Positions 50,194 through 56,388 of a stretch of 64,000 nt of DNA are shown here, in pieces. Numbering within the stretch: the stretch's first letter is position 1; each line of letters begins with the position of its first letter. The position numbers and the translations under genes are program-made. Under the pieces are notes generated by a model. The model was not told the origin of the DNA, did not search any database, and saw nothing but the letters and a program-made list of their open reading frames with translations. This stretch comes from Planobispora rosea (GTDB lineage Bacteria > Actinomycetota > Actinomycetes > Streptosporangiales > Streptosporangiaceae): positions 32,377 through 96,376 of the forward strand of contig NZ_BMQP01000029.1 of assembly GCF_014648175.1 (NCBI RefSeq), in the 5' to 3' direction.

Positions 50194-50243
50194 CCCCACC
50201 CGGTCGCCGCACCATGCGGCCGCACTTCATGAAGGACGTCGAC

Positions 50244-50552
50244 ATGACCGGCATTCTCGCCTTCGACATCTGCGTGGCCCTGGCCATCCTCGCCGGAGGA
50301 GCGGCCGCACTCTGGAAACTCGCCCGCTTCCTCAAGCGCCTGGGCGACATCTTCGACGACTGGAACGGCGAGCCCTCCCGCGACGGCGTCCCCGGCCGGC
50401 CCGGCGTGATGGCCCGGCTCGCGCAGATCGAAGAGCAGCTCCACCCCAACCACGGCACATCGTTCCGCGACGCCGTCGACCGGCTGGCGGCCAGCGTGGC
50501 GCGGCTGGAGGACCACTTCCACGAGCACCTGCGAGAGCACCCGAAGGGATAG
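50244..50552 (+). CDS. membrane-anchored phage protein (DUF2746-like)
   Basis: 102 aa. The start at ATG 50244 (MTGILAFDICVALAILAGGA) is chosen because AAGGA is 7 nt upstream; ATGs at 50214 and 50229 are in frame but lack one. One N-terminal membrane helix is followed by a charged region and a C-terminal helix (RLAASVARLEDHFHEHLREH). Similar proteins are found beside endolysin genes in actinophages; a spanin- or holin-like role is possible. Confidence 0.7.
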   Translation: MTGILAFDICVALAILAGGAAALWKLARFLKRLGDIFDDWNGEPSRDGVPGRPGVMARLAQIEEQLHPNHGTSFRDAVDRLAASVARLEDHFHEHLREHPKG

Positions 50553-50559
50553 ATAGTCC

Positions 50560-51360
50560 ATGCCGTACCTGACGCAGCTCGCCACGGTGGCCCGCCGGAC
50601 CGGCTATCCGGTCACCGAAGTTTCCGGATGGCGGACCCGCGGCCACGGCCCGCAACCGGCGGTCGAGGGAATCGTCTGCCACCACACCGCCGGGTGGGAC
50701 GACCTGCACGTCGTCTGCGACGGGCGGCCCGGCCTGGACGGGCCGCTCTCCCAGTTCTGGCTCCGGCACGACGGCCGGATCTTCGTCGTCGCGGCCGGAC
50801 GGTGCTGGCACAACGCGCCGTCGATCAGCTCGCACCACGACAACTCCAGCAGCATCGGCATCGAGGCGGAGAACGACGGCCGCACGCCGTGGCCGACCGT
50901 CCAGCTCGACGCCTTCCATCGGCTGTGCGCCGAGCTGTGCCGGGAGTTCGGCCTCCCCGCCTCCCGAGTGAAGGGCCACAAGGAGGTCCAGCGCGGCAAA
51001 CCCGACCCGCACGGCATCAGCATGGACGCCTTCCGCGCCCAGGTCGCCCGGCGCATCGCGGGCGGCACCGCCAAGCCCACGACGCACACACCGCGGATCG
51101 TGGACGGAGCCGTGCCGGAGTTCCGGCGCACGCTCCGGCTCGCTACCCCCCTCGTGCAGGGCGATGACGTCGCGACCTGGCAGGCCGGCGCCCGGCGGTT
51201 CGTACCCGGCCTGGTCGTGGACGGACTGTACGGCCCCGCGTCCAAGCAGGCCTGTCAGCAGGTGCAGCGCGCTGTCGCCATCCCCGCCAACGGCGTGGTC
51301 AACGCCGAGACCTGGCTCCTGACCTGGATCTGGGAGCCCGCAACGAAGGAGAAGACGTGA
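50560..51360 (+). CDS. endolysin: N-acetylmuramoyl-L-alanine amidase with peptidoglycan-binding domain
   Basis: 266 aa. The amidase_2/PGRP zinc site is seen in GIVCHHTAGWDD (first His), SSSIGIEAEND and VKGHKEVQRGKPDP (third ligand region). The C-terminal ~75 residues are a PG_binding_1 domain (LVVDGLYGPASKQACQQVQR). No signal peptide, so release depends on a holin. It cleaves the amide bond between MurNAc and the stem peptide. AAGGGATAG precedes the ATG. Confidence 0.93.
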   Translation: MPYLTQLATVARRTGYPVTEVSGWRTRGHGPQPAVEGIVCHHTAGWDDLHVVCDGRPGLDGPLSQFWLRHDGRIFVVAAGRCWHNAPSISSHHDNSSSIGIEAENDGRTPWPTVQLDAFHRLCAELCREFGLPASRVKGHKEVQRGKPDPHGISMDAFRAQVARRIAGGTAKPTTHTPRIVDGAVPEFRRTLRLATPLVQGDDVATWQAGARRFVPGLVVDGLYGPASKQACQQVQRAVAIPANGVVNAETWLLTWIWEPATKEKT

Positions 51361-51689
51361 GGAAGCCCTTCCTGATCGCGGCCGTGGCCGTCCTGGTCGC
51401 CGGTACGGCGGCCACCGGAGCCGCTGCCACCACCCCGGCCCCGCCCAAGGCCGTGGGCATGTGCGCCAACGTCAAGAACGGCGGCTACCTGCGGATGCTG
51501 GAGCCGAAGAACCCCGCCAAGTCCCAGTGGGGCAAGTGCCGTACCACCGAGGTCAAGGTCACGCTGCCCACCACCATGGGCATGCCGCGCGGCCTGGACG
51601 GCGGCGCGTTCAAACTCACCACCCCGGCGGGGGCCTGGACGTGCTCCTGGAAGGCAGACACCGCCACCCTGGCCTGCGTCACTCCCTGA
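51357..51689 (+). CDS. secreted four-cysteine protein in the lysis cassette
   Basis: 110 aa from a GTG overlapping the endolysin stop by 4 nt. Signal peptide MRKPFLIAAVAVLVAGTAAT with a probable cleavage after GAAA (residue 24). The 85-residue mature protein has four cysteines (C36, C61, C96, C107), enough for two disulfides, and beta-strand-like segments. No family recognised. Secretion before lysis suggests a role at the cell surface, for example interference with other phages or with the wall. Confidence 0.75.
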   Translation: MRKPFLIAAVAVLVAGTAATGAAATTPAPPKAVGMCANVKNGGYLRMLEPKNPAKSQWGKCRTTEVKVTLPTTMGMPRGLDGGAFKLTTPAGAWTCSWKADTATLACVTP

Positions 51690-51705
51690 GCCGAAGGGAT
51701 GGCCC

Positions 51706-51963
51706 ATGCCCACCATCGGCCAGTTCGTCCACGCGCGGGGCCGTCTCGGTGTTCGCAACGGCGCCGACGTCGTCCCCGCGGTCATCACCCGCGTCTGGGG
51801 TCGGGCGACCATCGGCAGTCACGACGTGTGGCTGGTCAACCTCCATGTCTTCCACGACGGCCCGGAGACCGCGTGGCGGCCCAACGTCTACCTGTTCGCC
51901 ACCGAGACCGAGGCTCGGTCTTTTCCCGGCTGGAACGCCTGGCGAGTGCCGGTTCTCCCCTGA
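51706..51963 (+). CDS. small unknown phage protein
   Basis: 85 aa, starts MPTIGQFVHARGRLGVRNGA. The pattern (ADVVPAVITRVWGRATIGSH, then VWLVNLHVFHDGPETAWRPN) suggests a small beta-barrel of SH3 type. GAAGGGATGGCCC precedes the ATG. It sits between the secreted Cys protein and the holin candidate. Function unknown. Confidence 0.7.
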   Translation: MPTIGQFVHARGRLGVRNGADVVPAVITRVWGRATIGSHDVWLVNLHVFHDGPETAWRPNVYLFATETEARSFPGWNAWRVPVLP

Positions 51964-51991
51964 TCCGCTCGAACGACCCTGAGGAGGGGCC

Positions 51992-52222
51992 ATGTCCAAC
52001 GACACCAAGCGCAGCCTGCGTACCATCCTTCAGACCCTCGTGGCCATCGCGATCGTCCTGCCCGCGATAGTCGACGCGGCCGGAATCCCGCGCACCCTGC
52101 CGTGGGCCGCCGGGGCCCTGGCCGTGGCCGGCGGCCTCGCGCGGGTAATGGCGCTGCCGGGCGTGCAGGCGATCCTTCCGGGATGGCTGCGCACCGACAG
52201 CGGCGACCAGCCGCGCTCCTGA
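51992..52222 (+). CDS. putative holin
   Basis: 76 aa with two membrane segments (LQTLVAIAIVLPAIVDAAGI and WAAGALAVAGGLARVMALPG) separated by a short turn containing Pro/Arg, a basic N-terminus and a polar tail. This is the class II holin layout, and the gene lies close to the endolysin. TGAGGAGGGGCC precedes the ATG. Confidence 0.78.
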   Translation: MSNDTKRSLRTILQTLVAIAIVLPAIVDAAGIPRTLPWAAGALAVAGGLARVMALPGVQAILPGWLRTDSGDQPRS

Positions 52223-52234
52223 CGCACGGACCAC

Positions 52235-53029
52235 ATGAAGACGGGGGCAATGCATCAGGCGCCGTTCCCTTACTACGGGGCCAAGGGACGGCTCGCGCCG
52301 TGGATTCTGTCGCACATGCCGGAGCACGCCATCTACGTGGAGCCGTTCATCGGCTCGGGCGCGGTCCTGCTCGCGAAGGCCCCGGCGCGGACGGAGGTCA
52401 TCAACGACCTGAACGGCGACGTCGTGAACTTCTGGCGGGTGCTGCGGGACCGGTATGACGAGCTGGTGGGGGCCCTCCAGTTCACGCCGTACGCCCGAGA
52501 CGAGTATCTGTTCTGCCGCGACGGCCGGGCCGGGCCGACGGACGACGTGGAACGGGCACGGCAGTTCTTCGCCCGCTGCTGCATGGCGTTCAACGCCTCC
52601 ACAGGTCGGGTGGGCTTCTCCCCTTCGGGGCTCGGGAAGCTCGGCAAGGCGTCCACGTTCCGCAGGCGGATCGACGGACGGCTGGAGCAGGTTGCGGAGC
52701 GCATCCGCGAAGTCGAGATCGAGAACATGAACGCGCTGGAGCTGATCCGGCGGTGGCGCGATCCGCAGGCCGTGCTGTATCTGGACCCGCCATATGTGAA
52801 CGGGACGAGGTCCAGCACGAGCGACTACGCCACCGACAACGGCAGCGAGGAGTTCCACCAGGCGCTCATGGATACCATCGCGGATCATCGGGGCACGGTC
52901 ATGCTGTCGGGCTACATCGGCTCACCGTACGACTGTCTCGGATGGCGTCGGGAGGAGATCCAGGTTCCTGCCCACGTGTCGAACCGGATCGGCACGAAGC
53001 GAACCGAGTGTCTGTGGATCAACCGCTGA
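52235..53029 (+). CDS. Dam-type (D12 class) adenine-N6 DNA methyltransferase
   Basis: 264 aa. Motif I lies in YVEPFIGSGAVLLAKAP, the N-terminal binding motif is FPYYGAKGRLAPWIL and motif IV is LYLDPPYVNG (DPPY). D12-class enzymes methylate adenine. There is no restriction partner, so it is an orphan, likely protecting phage DNA or marking it. It is the last gene before the late-operon terminator. An internal ATG (52250) is a possible alternative start. Confidence 0.93.
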   Translation: MKTGAMHQAPFPYYGAKGRLAPWILSHMPEHAIYVEPFIGSGAVLLAKAPARTEVINDLNGDVVNFWRVLRDRYDELVGALQFTPYARDEYLFCRDGRAGPTDDVERARQFFARCCMAFNASTGRVGFSPSGLGKLGKASTFRRRIDGRLEQVAERIREVEIENMNALELIRRWRDPQAVLYLDPPYVNGTRSSTSDYATDNGSEEFHQALMDTIADHRGTVMLSGYIGSPYDCLGWRREEIQVPAHVSNRIGTKRTECLWINR

Positions 53030-53064
53030 TCTTTACCTGTAGCAAGAGCGACTGAACCGTCCTC

Positions 53065-53107
53065 GGCCGGTCGGCCAGGCCCTTACCAAGGGCCTGGCCG
53101 ACCGGCC
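53065..53107 (+). terminator. strong hairpin closing the phage late operon
   Basis: 20-bp perfect stem (53065-53084 with 53088-53107) with a 3-nt loop. Only GGTTTCGG follows, so termination may depend on the stem strength. It is the last element before the restriction-modification genes. Confidence 0.8.
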
Positions 53108-53166
53108 GGTTTCGGTCATGTTCGACACTTGATAACGCACCGCAGCAAATAGCCGTGAACCATCAC

Positions 53167-53198
53167 GTCGGTATCGAGAGCGGGATTACGATACCGAC
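53167..53198. promoter_or_regulatory. inverted repeat upstream of the res-mod operon
   Basis: GTCGGTATCG (53167-53176) and CGATACCGAC (53189-53198), perfect 10-bp arms with a 12-bp spacer, about 87 bp before the Res start. Centre-to-centre arm spacing of two helical turns suits a dimeric regulator. No regulator gene is adjacent. Confidence 0.5.
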
Positions 53199-53284
53199 AA
53201 CATGATCGTCATTTCATGACGCTTTGTTGCTCTCGGCCGATACCCTTTACTCCGCCAAAAGGGGTGGACCAGTGGAGGCGGCGA

Positions 53285-56200
53285 GTGGCGGACCGTGTCA
53301 TCGACAACCCGATCATCAACTCGCCTTACCGTGCTCCGACCAAGCACTTCAGGTTCGACAACAATGGGATCACGAGCGAGATCGCCGAAGGACGGCGCCT
53401 GAGTTCCCACTTCATCCCGGTGCCGAGGGCGCGTAAGAGTGCAGTCCAGACCGAGCTCGACCTGCCCGAGCTAGGCCTGACCGCCGACCAGATCCAGCTC
53501 AACCACTTCGTCAACTCGATCCGCGCCCGAGTGGAGCGCTGGCGGACGATGCGCTACCCGCACGTCACCCCGACCACGCGCCGCCTGCTGGAGTTCTGGA
53601 GCGATCCCGAGCGGGACAACCCCATCCTGTTCTGCCAGCGCGAAGCGGTCGAGACCGCCATTTACCTGGCGGAGGCCGTGAACAAGGACGGCGACTCCTC
53701 GATCCCGAACAGGCTCACCGAGATCAACAAGGAGTACAACGACGGCCTCAACCGGGTGGCGCTCAAGATGGCGACCGGCTCGGGCAAGACCGTCGTGATG
53801 GCGATGCTCATCGCCTGGCAGACCTTGAACAAGGTCGATTACCCCAACGACAGGCGGTTCGCCAAACGCTTCCTGGTCGTCGCCCCCGGCCTCACCATTC
53901 GCGATCGGCTGCGAGTTCTGCTCCCAGAGGACGACGGCAACTACTACCGGATCCGGGACCTCGTCCCGGCTGAGCTGTACGGCGCACTCCGGCAGGCCAG
54001 GATCGTCATCACCAACTTCCACGCCTTCCAGCGCAGGGAGACCAAGCTCGGCCGGGGAATCGCCAAAACCACCAAGGAGCTGCTGGCAGGGAAGGCTGGC
54101 GCGGCGAGTCCGTTCCAGGAGACCATCGGCCAGATGGTCAACCGGATCGTCGGAGACCTGGGCGGTACCTCCGAGATCGTCGTGCTCAACGACGAGGCCC
54201 ACCACTGCTACCGCGACCGGATCGCCAACCCTGAAGAGGGCGCAGACGAGGCCCTGAAGGGCGAGGATAGGAAGGAGGCCGAAGGCCGTAACGAGGAGGC
54301 GCGTGTCTGGTTCCGCGGACTCCAAGCCGTCAAGGCCAAGCTCGGTGTCAAGACCGTCTACGACCTGTCTGCCACCCCGTTCTTCCTGGCCGGCTCCGGC
54401 TACAAGGAGGCGACGCTCTTCCCGTGGGTGGTCAGCGACTTCGCTCTGATCGACGCCATCGAGTCGGGCATCGTCAAGATCCCTCGCGTGCCGGTGGATG
54501 ACAATGCCACGACGAGCAACGTCACCTACCTGAACCTCTGGCAGAACATCCGCGAGGCGCTGCCCAAGAAGGGACGCTCCAAGGATACCGGCGTCTCTGC
54601 CGACCAGTTGCCCTCTGAACTGGAGGGTGCATTGCACAGCCTCTACGACTCCTACAAGAAGTCGTACGCGGCGTGGAAGGGCTCTGAAGCGGCCGTGCAC
54701 GGCGACCCGCCGCCGGTCTTCATCGTGGTCTGCAACAACACCACCGTCTCCAAGATGGTCTTCGACTGGATCGGCGGCTGGGACCGGCAGCTCGACGAGG
54801 AGACCACGATCGCGGTCCCGGGCAAACTGGAGCTGTTCTCCAACGTCGACGAGTACGGTCGCTGGCTGCACCGGCCGCCGACCATCCTGGTCGACTCCGA
54901 GCAGTTCGAGTCCGGCGAGTTGACCCCCGAATTCCGCAGGGCGCTCGGCCACGAGATCGAGCAGTTCAAGCAGGAATACGCCCGTCGCTTCCCCGGCCGC
55001 AGCGCCGACAAGGTGGACGACACGATGATCCTGCGCGAGGTGATGAACACCGTAGGCAAGAAGGACACCCTCGGCGAGCACGTGCGCTGCGTGGTCAGCG
55101 TCTCCATGCTGACCGAAGGCTGGGACGCCAACACCGTCACGCACATCCTGGGCGTCCGCGCGTTCGGCACCCAACTCCTCTGCGAACAGGTGGTCGGGCG
55201 GGGACTGCGTCGGCGCTCCTACGCCGTGGACGAGAACGGGTTCTTCACCCCCGAGTACGCCGACGTATACGGCGTGCCGTTCCAGTTCATCCCCACGGTC
55301 GGCAAGACCAGGGATCTAAAGATCAAGCCGACCCGCAGAGTGCATGCGGTCAGCGATCGGGCCCACGCCGAGATCACCTTTCCCCGGCTGGTCGGCTACC
55401 GGATCGAGCTGCCCGACGAGGAACTGTTCGCCACCTTCGGGCAAGAGAGCCAGATGACGCTCAGCACCGACGTCATCCCCACCCTCACCAAGGTCTCCGG
55501 CATTGTTGGCGCAGAGCAGACCGACCCGCTGGCGGGGCTGCAGAACAAGCGGGATCAGGAGATCGCCTTCCACCTCGCAAAGAGGGTCACCGAGCTGTAC
55601 CTCGCCGACCCGGGGGACCACAAGCCTTGGCTCTTCCCGCAGGCTCTCCGCATCACCAAGCAGTGGCTCGCCGAATGCGTGGACGTCTCCGGCGACGCCT
55701 TCAAGGGAATGCTTCTTCTCTCGGAGCTGACCGATCAGGCAGCCCGCAAGATCAAGGACTCGATCCTCACCCTGCAAGGCAACCGGCAGCCGAAGTCACT
55801 TCCGATCTTCCGCGTGTCAGAGCACATCGGCTCCACCGCGAAGGTGGACTTCTTCACGACCAAAGCGGTCTACCCAGCTGCGGAGGAGAAGAGCCACGTC
55901 AATTTCGTCGTGCTCGACGGACCGCAGGGCAACACCTGGGAGGAGAAGGTGGCCCGCACCCTGGAGGCGATTCCGGAGGTCGCCGCCTACGTCAAGAACG
56001 ATCACCTCGATTTCATCATCCCGTACACGATCGGCGGTCAGGTCCGGCGCTACCTCCCGGACTTCCTGGTACGGCTCGCGCCTCCGGAACCAGGTGACGA
56101 ACTCGCCTACACACTGATCGTGGAGGTCTCCGGAAGCCACAAACCGGCTGGCCCGACGGAGGAGAAGGCCCGCACCGCGAAGCACCAGTGGGTGCCGGCC

Positions 56201-56386
56201 GTCAACAACCATGGTGGCTTCGGCCGGTGGAGCTACTGCGAGCTGAAGGATCCCGCCACCTTCCGCACCGAGTTGGAGGCCGCGATCCGAGCTCTGTACG
56301 GCGGGACGGGAACCAGCGCCCAAGTTGGGCCGCCGTGGAGTAACGATGGACAGTCTGTGCCGGTCAGCGATGGAGAGGGAGCGTAA
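53285..56386 (+). CDS. res: Type III-like restriction enzyme subunit Res (SF2 helicase-nuclease)
   Basis: 1033 aa from GTG 53285 (GGAGG 6 nt upstream). The SF2 helicase has motif I KMATGSGKTVV, motif II VLNDEAHHCYRD (DEAH variant), motif III DLSATPFF and motif VI CEQVVGRGLRRRSY. The C-terminal nuclease domain is recognisable from YLPDFLVRL, LIVEVSGSHK and HQWVPAVNNHGGFGRWSYCE. In the PD-(D/E)xK pattern the lysine after EV is a serine here (EVSG). The DNA methyltransferase Mod follows after 2 bp. The complex translocates along DNA and cuts unmethylated foreign DNA; the altered nuclease motif makes cutting uncertain. Confidence 0.92.
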   Translation: MADRVIDNPIINSPYRAPTKHFRFDNNGITSEIAEGRRLSSHFIPVPRARKSAVQTELDLPELGLTADQIQLNHFVNSIRARVERWRTMRYPHVTPTTRRLLEFWSDPERDNPILFCQREAVETAIYLAEAVNKDGDSSIPNRLTEINKEYNDGLNRVALKMATGSGKTVVMAMLIAWQTLNKVDYPNDRRFAKRFLVVAPGLTIRDRLRVLLPEDDGNYYRIRDLVPAELYGALRQARIVITNFHAFQRRETKLGRGIAKTTKELLAGKAGAASPFQETIGQMVNRIVGDLGGTSEIVVLNDEAHHCYRDRIANPEEGADEALKGEDRKEAEGRNEEARVWFRGLQAVKAKLGVKTVYDLSATPFFLAGSGYKEATLFPWVVSDFALIDAIESGIVKIPRVPVDDNATTSNVTYLNLWQNIREALPKKGRSKDTGVSADQLPSELEGALHSLYDSYKKSYAAWKGSEAAVHGDPPPVFIVVCNNTTVSKMVFDWIGGWDRQLDEETTIAVPGKLELFSNVDEYGRWLHRPPTILVDSEQFESGELTPEFRRALGHEIEQFKQEYARRFPGRSADKVDDTMILREVMNTVGKKDTLGEHVRCVVSVSMLTEGWDANTVTHILGVRAFGTQLLCEQVVGRGLRRRSYAVDENGFFTPEYADVYGVPFQFIPTVGKTRDLKIKPTRRVHAVSDRAHAEITFPRLVGYRIELPDEELFATFGQESQMTLSTDVIPTLTKVSGIVGAEQTDPLAGLQNKRDQEIAFHLAKRVTELYLADPGDHKPWLFPQALRITKQWLAECVDVSGDAFKGMLLLSELTDQAARKIKDSILTLQGNRQPKSLPIFRVSEHIGSTAKVDFFTTKAVYPAAEEKSHVNFVVLDGPQGNTWEEKVARTLEAIPEVAAYVKNDHLDFIIPYTIGGQVRRYLPDFLVRLAPPEPGDELAYTLIVEVSGSHKPAGPTEEKARTAKHQWVPAVNNHGGFGRWSYCELKDPATFRTELEAAIRALYGGTGTSAQVGPPWSNDGQSVPVSDGEGA

Positions 56387-56388
56387 GG

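Larger units (their letters stand above)
27988..53110. mobile_element. temperate siphovirus-type prophage next to tRNA-Ser
   Basis: Contiguous phage gene set in standard order: integrase and repressor leftward, then lytic early, terminase, portal, HK97 protease and capsid, connectors, tail, lysis. About 25 kb, near the lower size limit for tailed phages. The left boundary is the tRNA 3' end. The right boundary is placed behind the terminator at 53065 because phage-like genes end there; no copy of the tRNA 3' sequence was found there or up to 64 kb. The true end may therefore lie beyond the window, with the genes from 53.2 kb on as cargo. Confidence 0.8.

Noticed and set aside
53030..53284. 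Possible attR of the prophage behind the Dam gene
   Set aside because: Only a 7-bp match (AACCGCT) to the tRNA was seen, which is chance level.
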